Source: Paenibacillus sp. 37
GTDB lineage: Bacteria > Bacillota > Bacilli > Paenibacillales > Paenibacillaceae
DNA length: 64,000 nucleotides
Direction: 5' to 3'
Assembly (NCBI RefSeq): GCF_008386395.1
Contig: NZ_CP043762.1
Coordinates: forward strand, 479,321 to 543,320
A program made the translations under genes and the position numbers. Below the pieces are notes generated by a model. The model saw nothing but the letters and a program-made list of their open reading frames with translations. It was not told the DNA's origin and did not search any database. Shown here piece by piece: positions 34,627 through 44,382 of this stretch; the first letter of the stretch is position 1; the number at the start of each line of letters is the position of its first letter.

Positions 34627-36165
34627 TTACTTCGTTAACTGATCATACTTTTGCTTAAGAGGACCGTACTGCGCGGTTGCCCATTCTTCGAGCTTGCTCA
34701 TTCCGATTTTTTCGGCTTTTTTAATCAGCTCGTCGAAGGCAGCCTGTGCTTCAGCTTCTGTAGCAGCCAGATAGATCTTAGTGACCTCCGTTTTCACCAT
34801 ATTTTCGATGTTCGTGCGGATAATCTGTTCGGGTGAATCCGTGTCAGGATTAATCATACCTATCGCCGGATTAAACTTAATTATTGGTGAGTACTTCTCT
34901 CCCTGCCGTGTCGTTTCCGAGCCTTCTTTGTAAGATGTTAATGCCATTCCTACACCTGTCTCAGTAGGCACACCCCACCAGTACACCCCTTTTTTCTTCA
35001 GTAGCTCGAGATCGTTAATATCATAAGTGAATTCCGGGTACCCGGCTGTATTCCAGCTCCAATCCTTGCCCTCTACGCCCCACTCTGCCGTTCTCCAGCC
35101 TTCCTCTGAGTATAGATATTTCAAAAATTTGACGGTCGCTTCCACATTTTTATTACTCTTGGTGACATACATTCCCAGCCCCCCGGTTCCTGAGCTTAGG
35201 ATGGAGGCCTCTGGTTCAAGCGGTTCGGCCAATTGAACAAAGCTGATACCGTTGTCTTTGTTATCCGCATTGAGGCGTTCTGCCCCGGAATAGGTCCAGG
35301 TATAGGCGAAGCCCTTCCCGGCAGCCATCATTTGCTCTGTCTCCGTCTCATTCTTATAGGCAAAGTTCTCGGATGTTATATATCCGTTCCGATATAGGCT
35401 ATTCATATACAACATCGACTTGCGTACAGCGTCTTGTCTCAGATAGTAAACAATCTTCCCATTCTCGTCCACAAAACCTCCATAAGCACCGAATTGTGCA
35501 TCGAAATATGGCCTTTGCCAGTTAGGATTAAGAATTAAAGGCGTCATCTCCGGATATTTCTCTTTGACAGTTGCGAACACATTATCAAGATCATCCAGTG
35601 ACTTAATGGACGGATTACCTATTTCCTCCAGAACATCCTTGCGCATGGCTAACCCGGGAACCATCATATGGGCATAAGGATTAGCCTTCCACTCGGATTC
35701 AGGAGAAAAGTCATTACGAATGGCGTAATAATTCCCGTCACTTACAGTATTCACTAGTTCCTTTACTGGATCGAACTTCACATCAGGAGCATATTTAGGA
35801 AAAATTTCGTTATACGGCAAGCTTAGATTGCCATCTGACATTAGCTTGAAGTTAAAAGAAACAATGATATCCGGGAGATCCCCTGAAGCTACCATCAGCG
35901 CCAATTGCTTATCGTCCGTGGCAACCGTAATTTTCGGTTTCACCCCAGTAGCTTTAGTGATCATTTCCGGAATTTCCCCGGACCAGTCCTGAAAAGGATA
36001 CCATGTTGCATCAACGAACATACTCAGCTCCACTGGCTTATTTCCATTGTCGGTAGATGATGCAACACCACTCTGTTCCCCATTTTTGCTGCATGCTGAA
36101 AGTACGCCGACTACCAAAAGCACCGCCAGTATAAGCTTAAATAGCATACGTGAGCTTTTCCCCAT
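34627..36165 (-). CDS. Lpl-type sugar ABC transporter solute-binding lipoprotein
   Basis: 512 aa from ATG 36165, with GGGGGA 8 nt upstream; an ATG 15 nt earlier has no ribosome site. A lipoprotein signal ends in the lipobox LSAC (VVGVLSACSKNG). The mature protein is a long (about 490 aa) cluster D-type extracellular binding protein with WTYSGAERLNADNKDNGISF and VTKSNKNVEATVKFLKYLYS, as in LplA/YtcQ proteins for oligosaccharides. The permease genes are directly upstream on the same strand. No ATPase gene is present, as usual for this class, which uses a shared MsmX-like ATPase. Confidence 0.92.
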   Translation of the reverse strand: MGKSSRMLFKLILAVLLVVGVLSACSKNGEQSGVASSTDNGNKPVELSMFVDATWYPFQDWSGEIPEMITKATGVKPKITVATDDKQLALMVASGDLPDIIVSFNFKLMSDGNLSLPYNEIFPKYAPDVKFDPVKELVNTVSDGNYYAIRNDFSPESEWKANPYAHMMVPGLAMRKDVLEEIGNPSIKSLDDLDNVFATVKEKYPEMTPLILNPNWQRPYFDAQFGAYGGFVDENGKIVYYLRQDAVRKSMLYMNSLYRNGYITSENFAYKNETETEQMMAAGKGFAYTWTYSGAERLNADNKDNGISFVQLAEPLEPEASILSSGTGGLGMYVTKSNKNVEATVKFLKYLYSEEGWRTAEWGVEGKDWSWNTAGYPEFTYDINDLELLKKKGVYWWGVPTETGVGMALTSYKEGSETTRQGEKYSPIIKFNPAIGMINPDTDSPEQIIRTNIENMVKTEVTKIYLAATEAEAQAAFDELIKKAEKIGMSKLEEWATAQYGPLKQKYDQLTK

Positions 36166-36208
36166 CTTTCTTTCCCCCATTCATGTGATTTTGGAAATTA
36201 CCGGATGT

Positions 36209-37090
36209 TTAACCTTTTACCGAACCGAGCATCATCCCCGAAACAAAGTACTTTTGCAGAAACGGATAAACCCCGAGAATCGGAATAATAGACACCACCA
36301 TTGCCGTCGCTTGAATAGAGAAGGGCGTAACCTTAGCTCTGGACATCGAAGCTGCTGCAGCATCCCCCGTGGGTACCATTGACTGATTGATTACCTGCAT
36401 CATCCGATAAGTAAGCGTTCTCAAGTTCTCGTTCTGAACGAAATATGCAGAGTCGAGCCAGGAGTTCCACTGTCCGGAGCCAATGAATAGGCTCATCGTC
36501 GCCATCAGCGGCATGGAGACAGGTACAACGATGCTGAAGAATATCCTCAGTTCACTTGCTCCATCTATTCGAGCAGATTCTCCTAGTTCATCTGGAATTT
36601 CACGAAAGAAAGAGATGGCTATCAGCAGGAAGAACAAATTCAGCATGCTGGGAATCACGTATACCCCGAATGTGTTAATCAGCCCGAGGCTTTTGAGCAC
36701 AATGTAGAAAGCAATCAGTCCACCCGAGAAATTCATCGCTACTACCACGATAAAAAAATACGTTTTTCTAAACATCAAATCTCGCTTCGCAAGCCCATAT
36801 GCAACCATACTGGTGAAAAACACTGCGAGCACCGTACCCACTATCGTCCGTAGGATCGAAACCAGAAAAGCATTTACCCATTTGGGATCTTCAATAAAGT
36901 AGATGTAATTCCCCAGCGTGAACTCCCTCGGCCATAAATACATTCCTCCAAGGTTAGAATCAGATCCTGAATTGAATGTAATGATAAGAATGTAATAGAA
37001 GGGGTACAGCGTAATAAACACAATGATTAATAAAATTACCGTTATCAGAATGTCCAGTATCCAATCCTCCATCGTTCTTTTCCTGCGCAT
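36209..37090 (-). CDS. Carbohydrate ABC transporter permease (YtcP/LplC type)
   Basis: 293 aa with six hydrophobic helices (first ILDILITVILLIIVFITLYP). The EAA loop that docks the ATPase is ELGESARIDGASELRIFFSI (about 170-189), and the C-terminus ends YFVSGMMLGSVKG, typical of LplC/YtcP permeases. It follows the LplB-type permease by 38 bp and precedes the binding protein by 28 bp. Confidence 0.92.
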   Translation of the reverse strand: MRRKRTMEDWILDILITVILLIIVFITLYPFYYILIITFNSGSDSNLGGMYLWPREFTLGNYIYFIEDPKWVNAFLVSILRTIVGTVLAVFFTSMVAYGLAKRDLMFRKTYFFIVVVAMNFSGGLIAFYIVLKSLGLINTFGVYVIPSMLNLFFLLIAISFFREIPDELGESARIDGASELRIFFSIVVPVSMPLMATMSLFIGSGQWNSWLDSAYFVQNENLRTLTYRMMQVINQSMVPTGDAAAASMSRAKVTPFSIQATAMVVSIIPILGVYPFLQKYFVSGMMLGSVKG

Positions 37091-37128
37091 GGCTTCACTG
37101 CCTTTTCTGTTTGAGTAATGACCCTAGG

Positions 37129-38079
37129 CTAGAACAATCCGGTTCCCGAGAACCGCTTGGCGATAAAATTACTGGTGAAGATCAGGAAAACCGAGATTAC
37201 CGACTGCATAAGGTCAATTGCTGTGGCAAAAGAGAACCGTCCCTGGGCTAGACCAACCGAAAATGCATATGTCTGGATAATCTGCGACTTCTCGTTGTTG
37301 AGCGGATTCCCCAGCAGCATCGACTGTTCGAAATTTGACCCTACCAATCCGCCTCCCAGAATACTACCGATGGTCAGAATGAGCACTACTATGCTGGCAC
37401 TTTTGAGCCCCGGTAAGGTAATGTACAGAATTCGTTTAAGTCTGCCAGCCCCGTCAATCTCCGCTGCCTCATACAATGCTGGATCAATGCCAGCCAAAGC
37501 TGCCAGAAAAATAATTGTCCACCAGCCTGCCTCCTTCCAGATCGCAGTCATAACCGCCAAGCCATAGAACGAATCGGGATCGGTCAGGATTTGTACAGGT
37601 TCCTTGATGATATGCAGCGATAGCATCAACTCATTGAAAATTCCAAAACCGGATGAAAAGAAAGCGTATGCAATACCAGTCACTACAACCCAGGAAATGA
37701 AATGTGGCAGGTAGCTTACAGTCTGTACAAACCTTTTAAAAAATACATGTTTGACCTCGCTAAGCATAATCGCAAACAGGATCGGAATCGGATACGAAAA
37801 AATCACTTTCAGTACACTGAGTATTAACGTATTGCGCACCAGGCTTGGAAAGTTGTAATCGTTAATCAACTCTCTAAAATGCGACAATCCTGCCCAGGAA
37901 CTGGTGAAGATACCTTCAATACCAGTAGAAATTTTGTAATTCTTGAAGGCGATGATAATGCCGAACATCGGAATGTAGCTGAAGACCAGCAAGAAAAGAA
38001 TCCCAAGTCCTACGAACAAATGAAAGGGTAGCTGCTTGTGTAAACGTTTTAGAAATAGTTCTTCTTGAATGATGTCCAC
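37129..38079 (-). CDS. Carbohydrate ABC transporter permease (LplB type)
   Basis: 316 aa with six hydrophobic helices and the LplB signature near the start (YIPMFGIIIAFKNYKI). EAA loop ALYEAAEIDGAGRLKRILYI (about 205-224). The C-terminus ends SNFIAKRFSGTGLF, as in LplB proteins. The start is odd: GTG 38079 directly abuts AAGGAG with no spacer, while the only codons at normal spacing are ATC/ATT. It is the first transporter gene after the GH95 gene (125-bp gap) and probably opens the transporter operon or continues from GH95. Confidence 0.9.
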   Translation of the reverse strand: MDIIQEELFLKRLHKQLPFHLFVGLGILFLLVFSYIPMFGIIIAFKNYKISTGIEGIFTSSWAGLSHFRELINDYNFPSLVRNTLILSVLKVIFSYPIPILFAIMLSEVKHVFFKRFVQTVSYLPHFISWVVVTGIAYAFFSSGFGIFNELMLSLHIIKEPVQILTDPDSFYGLAVMTAIWKEAGWWTIIFLAALAGIDPALYEAAEIDGAGRLKRILYITLPGLKSASIVVLILTIGSILGGGLVGSNFEQSMLLGNPLNNEKSQIIQTYAFSVGLAQGRFSFATAIDLMQSVISVFLIFTSNFIAKRFSGTGLF

Positions 38080-38204
38080 CTCCTTGACGGCTAATAGATT
38101 AACTCGCTTTCTAGGTTAAATTATAGGTTCCTCAAACCGTCATGAACACAGTTCATTTCCAATAATGAGATGTCCATTTTCAAGGTGTCACAGTTGGACT
38201 GGTC

Positions 38205-40916
38205 CTACAATTGAAACGCAACTGTAACCTCGGTACCTTCACTAAGTGTTAACTGAATATATTTCCCGCGTAAGTCCTGTTGTACATCCGCTTTACTTCC
38301 GTCGATCTTGGCTTGAGTCCAAGATAGTCCCACCCTTATTCGGATGGTATTTCCATTCTTGCTGGAACTCACTACTACATGCACCGTTTTGGCGGAAAGA
38401 TTCCAGGATAATGCCTTGACTTCGACCCAGGTTCTCGCCATAAGCCCATGTATAGAACCCTTTGTCCAATCAGAAGGCAAAGCCGGAAGAATCTCTATTT
38501 CACCCGTATCCGAGAATAACAGCGCTTCATTAATGGCTCCTACAGTACCGAAAGAGGTATCCGTGCAATAACAATTGCATCTTCTGTTTGAATCATGATC
38601 TGTCATTAAGGAGCTGTAATAACCCGCATCCCTCATCATGGGAAGAAGTGCTGAGAGCACTCCGTCACCATTTTTCAGCCTAGCTTGAACTAGCGCCTTA
38701 TGCATCCAACCATGCCCAGCGGTATCGTCGACAGTATTAAATCGATCTCTATTGTCAATCGCAATCTTTGCAGCCTGCTTTAACTCCGGATCGGTTTGTG
38801 TTTCATAGGCTGGCCATGCCACATAAAGATGGCTCAAATGTCGATGATTGTTATTTTCCGTATAATCACTCATAGCCCATTCGCGCAAAGCACCATCATA
38901 GTCATATTTATAATTTGGCAGCAACTCAAGCAATGCTGTCCACTTAGCTATGGCTTTTTCATAACCATCGCGCTTGACTGCCTTTTCCATGGAGATAACC
39001 ATAGATAGACCATCCCGTGCAGCAGAAATGTCCATGGTGGCATTCGCCGTGATTGTGCTGTTATATCCGATGGGGTGATTCTCTGGAGAATATGTGGGAA
39101 TAATTAGGTATTTCTCTCCTGAATTCAAAGTCTTTTTGTCAAACTGGTAGCATGCCTTGCCGTTGATGTCCGTGTAATATTCCGGTGTGCAGATCTGCTG
39201 CCAAAAGTTTGCCTGCTTGGTAAGCAAGGGAAGCAGAATATCTTCTGCAAGATCCAGATAGCCTTTGTCTAACAGCTGTGTGAACTCCTCATCGCTCATG
39301 CCTCCATCTTGTACACTCAGAATGGTCTGCAGTTCATGAATCCGCATATTATCATGAAGCGGTATCTTTTGGTTGCCGTAACACTGCCAGTATTCATAAA
39401 TGGGCAGAAGGCACCAGCTTGCCCCCGCGTTCCAGTATTCGAACGGATAATCATTGTCATATTCCACATGCATCCCGCGATCGCCGTCAGAGTTAACGGA
39501 AACCTGCAGTGCATCGTGCATCCCGTACGCCATCCGCGCATTGTATTCAAAGTCGGGAGTATTTCTCAAGAAAAATATAATATATCCGAGCTGTGCTTGC
39601 GTTAAATGGCCTGTATTCATGGAAGCAACCTGCAGATTCACATTAGCATCAAGCGTATAAATACCCCGCCAGCCAGGATTCCACTCCCCGGTCCACATTC
39701 CATATAAGCGCGGTGCACTGGTACCGCTGCAGCAGATCATGGCATACCGTCCCTGGTTATACACCTGCTCCATAAAAGCATGATTGACTCTGTCCGGAGT
39801 TGATTTTTGCGTTGTGATCAAGGTCTGGTTGTCTGAATTTTTGTAGTGGTCGTCGCCATCAATACTGAAGCTCACTGCATTAAACTCTACTGAATGCTTC
39901 CTTGTATGGGCAGCGAGAGCTGCATCATAATTTAATTGACCGTCTGAAGCCAAATATTTTTGCACAACCGCGTTTATATCTTGATAGAGTTGGTCTACGA
40001 TCTTATATTGTGTCATTTCAGCAAATTCTTCGATTCTTCCCATAGAGTGAGTTCTGCTTGAGCGCGTAATTAAATATACGGCATCAGCGTCCTTAATCTG
40101 AATTACCGGATTTGGTTCTCGCCCAACATTGATCAGTTCATGACTGCCAGCCATCAGCATTCTCTTCTTGGTTCCGTTTACAACAACAATCTGAGTCAAT
40201 CCGGCATACCCGCCGTAAGCTAGTTCACTTCCCTGATACACCGGATAATGAGCAACCTGGGCGAGATAATTCGCACCGGAGTCCACCAGCTTCTTATATT
40301 GCAGCTCCCTCAGCTCGATGTGACCTTCGTTCGCTCCGCTTATTGTGGAGATGTCATCAATGGAGAGGGTTATATTAATTTTTGTGCCTGTAGAAGATGC
40401 TGTGATCTTGGTAAAAGTTACATTATCCTCACGGGACGTAAAGGATGTGCGGACCCATTCCCCATTCTCATCGCTGTAGCGTACCCCAGTCTCTGCTGTT
40501 TCATAATTCGTCCATCTCTCATAACCACTCAGACTTCCTTGGGAGGGTATACTGAATCGGAGTTGGTGTCCAGGATGGTAGCTATAATAGAAGGTTCTGA
40601 TCCTTGTGGAACCGGTTTTATTCGTAACCTTCCATTTATCGTTCTGCTTAAAAACATTTTGTCTGGCATCAGTCAGTTGCTCCGTCAATTCTTCCGGAAT
40701 CACTCTTGGATCCTTGGAAGGATAGTTAAAGAACATATTCTGAAAAATAAAACTGTCCGTATACGGCGAACCTGAAGTAATATATCCGTTCTCCCCGTTT
40801 CCGCTAACCATACCCTCCCGCCATGCATTTCCGGGATTAACAGAGGAAACTTCCGTGTAGGCGTTTGCATAATTTCCTTTCTTATACAAGCGTATTGTTT
40901 CCGGTAAACTGGTCAT
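38205..40916 (-). CDS. GH95-family alpha-fucosidase-like glycoside hydrolase
   Basis: 903 aa. N-terminal beta-rich domain begins ETIRLYKKGNYANAY with the substrate-entry motif NAWREGMVSGNGENGYI. The (alpha/alpha)6 barrel includes NVNLQVASMNTGHLTQ, HRHLSHLYVAWPAYE (about 690) and GHGWMHKALVQARLKNGD. The C-terminal beta domain carries EIEILPALPSDWTKGSIHGL (about 805-825). This order and the RHLSHLY/LPALPSDW motifs are those of GH95 (1,2-alpha-L-fucosidases and alpha-L-galactosidases). There is no signal peptide, so it works on imported oligosaccharides, fitting the adjacent Lpl-type transporter. CTDTSFGTVGAINEAL replaces the usual DGNFG..E block, so it is a distant member. Start has CAGGAGGAG upstream. 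Confidence 0.82.
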   Translation of the reverse strand: MTSLPETIRLYKKGNYANAYTEVSSVNPGNAWREGMVSGNGENGYITSGSPYTDSFIFQNMFFNYPSKDPRVIPEELTEQLTDARQNVFKQNDKWKVTNKTGSTRIRTFYYSYHPGHQLRFSIPSQGSLSGYERWTNYETAETGVRYSDENGEWVRTSFTSREDNVTFTKITASSTGTKINITLSIDDISTISGANEGHIELRELQYKKLVDSGANYLAQVAHYPVYQGSELAYGGYAGLTQIVVVNGTKKRMLMAGSHELINVGREPNPVIQIKDADAVYLITRSSRTHSMGRIEEFAEMTQYKIVDQLYQDINAVVQKYLASDGQLNYDAALAAHTRKHSVEFNAVSFSIDGDDHYKNSDNQTLITTQKSTPDRVNHAFMEQVYNQGRYAMICCSGTSAPRLYGMWTGEWNPGWRGIYTLDANVNLQVASMNTGHLTQAQLGYIIFFLRNTPDFEYNARMAYGMHDALQVSVNSDGDRGMHVEYDNDYPFEYWNAGASWCLLPIYEYWQCYGNQKIPLHDNMRIHELQTILSVQDGGMSDEEFTQLLDKGYLDLAEDILLPLLTKQANFWQQICTPEYYTDINGKACYQFDKKTLNSGEKYLIIPTYSPENHPIGYNSTITANATMDISAARDGLSMVISMEKAVKRDGYEKAIAKWTALLELLPNYKYDYDGALREWAMSDYTENNNHRHLSHLYVAWPAYETQTDPELKQAAKIAIDNRDRFNTVDDTAGHGWMHKALVQARLKNGDGVLSALLPMMRDAGYYSSLMTDHDSNRRCNCYCTDTSFGTVGAINEALLFSDTGEIEILPALPSDWTKGSIHGLMARTWVEVKALSWNLSAKTVHVVVSSSKNGNTIRIRVGLSWTQAKIDGSKADVQQDLRGKYIQLTLSEGTEVTVAFQL

Positions 40917-41069
40917 TAGGTCTCCTCCTGATCTGTTTGGGCTGCAATTATTAACATTACGTCGGATTTCAGTAATAATTATATCAATGGAGACTGGAAT
41001 TCGTTATCCTTGGAGATGACAAGGAAGAGGGAAGCATGTCGTAATTTTACAAGGGGAGGGTTAGATCGC

Positions 41070-41954
41070 ATGGAATTACCTAATATTAACATCGGAAATC
41101 TAGATATCAAACTGACTCTTGGCGCAGTAGTATTGAACGTATTGTATGTTAAGTTCGGGTATTTCCACAGTCCTATGCCTGAACACAGCCATAGCCAAGG
41201 AAGCTACGAACTGCATTTTATTCCAACCGGCCAAGGTATTCTGAATGCACAAGGAAACCGTTACGCAATCACGCCCGGCACGTTATTTGTAACCGGTCCA
41301 GATGTCGTTCACGAGCAGATTCCGGATCCAGAAGACCCGATGGCGGAATACTGCATTTTCTTTGAGATTTTGCCCGGAAATTCCATATATCCGAATGTCA
41401 AACGTTCCTTCGTAAGAGAGCAGTCTCTCCCCGAATTACTGGTATCCACCCCCTTCTGGATTGGGAAAGAGGATGGGAAAATGCTCGAATTGTTCAAAAT
41501 GCTTGCTGAAGAGCTTTCCCTTCAACAAATCGGCGTCCATCATATGGCAACCAACATTCTTGAGATGATTGTAATTTGTTTGTTAAGACATTACAGCGAG
41601 AATCACACGACCATACCGTCCCTTCCCCTGAAGACTCTTGATGATAGCAGACTGCTTATGATTGAGAACAGCTTTTTATACCAATACAGCTCCATTAGCC
41701 TGCAACAGCTTGCTAACGAATTGGGGCTAAGCACAAGACAGACGGAACGAATGGTTCATAAGCAATACGGTATGTCCTTCAAAGATAAGAAGCTGCAAGC
41801 ACGAATGGCTGCAGCTTCAAGGCTTCTACTCACAACGGAAACTTCCATCGGCCTAATCGCAGCACAAGTGGGTTTCGCAACACCGGAACAATTCAGTAAT
41901 GTATTCAAAAAATATTTTGGGATGACAGCCACTAAATACAAAAGGAAGCGTTGA
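41070..41954 (+). CDS. AraC-family transcriptional regulator
   Basis: 294 aa from ATG 41070, with GGGGAGGG 9 nt upstream. N-terminal cupin-like sugar-binding domain (MPEHSHSQGSYELHFIPTGQ, YAITPGTLFVTGPDVVHEQI), C-terminal double HTH (SLQQLANELGLSTRQTERMV; GLIAAQVGFATPEQFSNVFK). It is divergent from the GH95 gene, with about 150 bp between starts, and likely controls it. Confidence 0.92.
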   Translation: MELPNINIGNLDIKLTLGAVVLNVLYVKFGYFHSPMPEHSHSQGSYELHFIPTGQGILNAQGNRYAITPGTLFVTGPDVVHEQIPDPEDPMAEYCIFFEILPGNSIYPNVKRSFVREQSLPELLVSTPFWIGKEDGKMLELFKMLAEELSLQQIGVHHMATNILEMIVICLLRHYSENHTTIPSLPLKTLDDSRLLMIENSFLYQYSSISLQQLANELGLSTRQTERMVHKQYGMSFKDKKLQARMAAASRLLLTTETSIGLIAAQVGFATPEQFSNVFKKYFGMTATKYKRKR

Positions 41955-42064
41955 AACGAAGCTAAAACCATTTAGAATAAAGCCTACTTTGTTTACACTG
42001 GAGAATTCCGGATTGAGCAACGAAGCACTATGTGCTTCACGTTTACTTTTTATTGGATAACTTA

Positions 42065-42880
42065 TCAAAAATAGCCATACTCAGCGTTAGCGTTGTGTTC
42101 GCATGTGAAATTACAACAGTCCCAAAATAGGCAGTACCTGCTGCCGAAATCGATGATGTACCTGCCTGGGTTCACATAGAACCGTTTACTGAAATGAAGG
42201 TTGTAACCACCACATTGCCTGTACGGGTTGTCATTCTTACATGACCTCTGCTCTAAATAATCAAATAAGTTAACTTCAGTACTACTAGAATGAAGCATAT
42301 TCCTTAAAGTTCTACATTCCTCGGAAATGCTCTCTTCATAAGCATTCATAAGATCTAATAGCATTGATGATTCAACTCTAAAAAGTAATCAGGAAGATAT
42401 TTTTGAATATTCTTTAAATTATCCATTACTTGGTCTATTTTCATAGTAAGTAATCTTACAAGATATACCCTGCGTTATTGAGAGCAAGTACATTTTCAAC
42501 CGAAATGTTATCCTTCAGCCAAATACAGGTTACTAATTCCTGTTGTATTAATAGGAGTCTAGTAATAAGAGCATTCTTCTTTTTATCACCCGTGAAAAGT
42601 GATGTGTGGTGAATTTTTCACTATATCCCAGATCGTCTGCTAATATCATCGGTTTTGGAATTGCAAATTTAAGCTAACCTTGAGATAAATTCGATATGTG
42701 CTGTAAAAATTTTGTGCTAATGTTTCCTATATCTCGTAAAAAAATTTCTGTTGCGATATTATCACTTTTAAACAATGTCGTATCATAATAGAGGTATGTA
42801 GGATAAAGAGTACTTCCTTTGAGATTCCCATCTTCCAGTTTGTAGGCACTTATCCATTCCTTTAATCATTGAACTAACCT
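42065..42880 (-). pseudogene. Unassigned decayed coding sequence
   Basis: Minus-strand pieces in several frames look like former protein: EWISAYKLEDGNLKGSTLYP and ISTKFLQHISNLSQG (about 42660-42870), MKIDQVMDNLKNIQKYLPDY (about 42370-42445) and LMNAYEESISEECRTLRNML (about 42280-42360). They could be one or two genes with multiple frameshifts. I do not recognise the family. Confidence 0.3.
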
Positions 42881-42926
42881 GCCCATTAGTTTAATGATTA
42901 TGAACAAAATAACGATTAGATAAACA

Positions 42927-42990
42927 CCTAATCGGCATAAGAACATCTTCTTGTCCACACGGTAATCGGTTCAAGTTCTTGTCTTTTTTA
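42927..42990. repeat. GTTCTTGTC intergenic repeat, partial copy
   Basis: ACCTAATCGGCATAAGAACA, TCTTCTTGTCC, then GGTAATCGGTTCAAGTTCTT followed by GTC repeats the 5' modules of the complex repeats at 23832 and 43184. It lies 200 bp upstream of copy B in the same orientation. Confidence 0.65.
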
Positions 42991-43183
42991 CAACTACTAC
43001 GATCTAGGCAATGTGTTCGTCCCTTGTTACAAAAGTATATTCCCCTTTCCATTAAGGCTATAGTTCCGGTTGAAATACTTTTGAGCATTGAAGCTGGTCT
43101 CTTGATCATTATCCAGCCATTAGTGCGTTAATTACTCAATAGAGACCACCACTTCCACTTAGATAGTTTCTAACCGGAAATGG

Positions 43184-43500
43184 GAACATGTTCTTGTCCC
43201 TCTCGGCAATCGGTAGAAGTTCTTGTCCTCAACTGCCAGTTTCAGTCTGATATTTCGCTTTTTTAATGTCTAGCCGATCGTGTTTAACCTCTCATCTTGT
43301 CAGTTTTCCTTTGAACATTGTTATGTATTATGGTATTTAATGAAGTTGTAAATGCGTGTGCTTAATGTTTAGATATACACCTAATCGGCAATCGGACTAT
43401 GTTCTTGTCCTTGGATCGGGACAAGAACTTGTACCGATAAAATAAAAAAGCCGCTATATTAGCGACTTCAAAGGGACTATGTTCTTGTCCCTCGACAACG
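43184..43500. repeat. Complex intergenic repeat, copy B
   Basis: Contains GTTCTTGTCC modules, the shared middle segment (CAGTTTCAGTCTGATATTTC, CGTGTTTAACCTCTCAT), a perfect 10-bp hairpin GTTCTTGTCC/GGACAAGAAC (43401-43410 with 43419-43428) followed by TTGTACCGATAAAATAA, the AAGCCGCTA..TAGCGACTT hairpin (43446-43468) and the terminal GTTCTTGTCCCTCGACAA. Same order as copy A at 23832-24190, but with a shortened central hairpin. Confidence 0.85.
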
Positions 43501-43709
43501 GTCAAAGCAAGAACATTGTTCCTTAGGCTTAAGTTCCTCTTTCTGACCTTCTTAACAAGAACAAACAAAAAAACGTTAATCAATTTTACCACGAAGATTA
43601 ACGTTTTTAAAAATTCAATTTTTTCACATATGCTTCAACTGATTTTTGGAGTTTAATAAGATCCATATCTGGTTTGCTTCCTCTGACCATCAGTGCAACT
43701 GTATGATTT

Positions 43710-43955
43710 TCACTCCGTTGACATTTTAAAATAAGGCCCTAAGTCAATATCGTAATTTTTCCCGTCTAAAGGTTTAATACCAGTCTTCATCGCATAACTA
43801 CCCTGATTAAAGGTTGTATAGGACTTAGCAGCTGCAGGCATTTTTTCTGATAGACGTTCAATAATGATATCTCGTTTTTCTTTAAGGATGGTTGACTCGT
43901 CGCTTAATTTAATTGAATCATGAAAATCTTCGAATTGACTTTGGTTATGTGGCAC
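43710..43955 (-). pseudogene. Truncated CD-NTase-like nucleotidyltransferase (CBASS type)
   Basis: GTG 43955 with GAGAGG upstream starts an 81-residue frame. It contains the nucleotidyltransferase core FNQGSYAMKTGIKPLDGKNY followed by DIDLGPYF, with the GS(Y) turn and the D-x-D metal motif of cGAS/DncV-like enzymes that make cyclic oligonucleotides in CBASS phage defence. Family members are about 300 aa or more, so about three quarters are missing. After the stop, another frame reads SENHTVALMVRGSKPDMDLI to KKLNF, of unknown origin. No CBASS effector or ancillary gene is recognisable nearby. 43956-44382 contains no intact gene; a plus-strand tail at 44220-44376 (EINKLEISNYLKSFLPILGQ) is unassigned. 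Confidence 0.6.
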
Positions 43956-44382
43956 AAAACTTCATCCTCTCATTCATAACTAATAGAGAAAACTATATTG
44001 GTGAATTATGTTATTTCCTAGCTCTTCGTAAACTTTAATTTTAAGAGACTTTTGTCACTATTTTTCAAAAGTTGGGGCCAATCTCATTTTTAATGCTAAT
44101 CCAACAGTTGGAAAAAGTCAACTTTTTTTTACGAACACTTGATCCTGTTGTATCCTTATGTTGTGTTATGTTTAACATTAAAGTACTACATGTTGAAATT
44201 AATTATTTATAAATTTCCATATAGTTTTCGCCTTGGAAAGTGTTGAGATCAATAAACTGGAGATCTCGAATTATCTTAAATCATTTTTACCTATACTTGG
44301 TCAAATCAATAAAAAAGGAAGTCTTGATGATATTTTAAGACCTATAAAGTTACTCTTGGTAAAACTGAGCGGATGAAGGGAG

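Noticed and set aside
38034-38053. cre-like TGTAAACGTTTTAG near the LplB-type permease start
   Set aside because: It lies inside the coding sequence (LHKRF) and mismatches the 3' half of the consensus, so chance is likely.
40248-40775. Open frame of 175 codons on the plus strand
   Set aside because: Antisense to the GH95-like gene; composition reflects the opposite strand, no recognisable domain.
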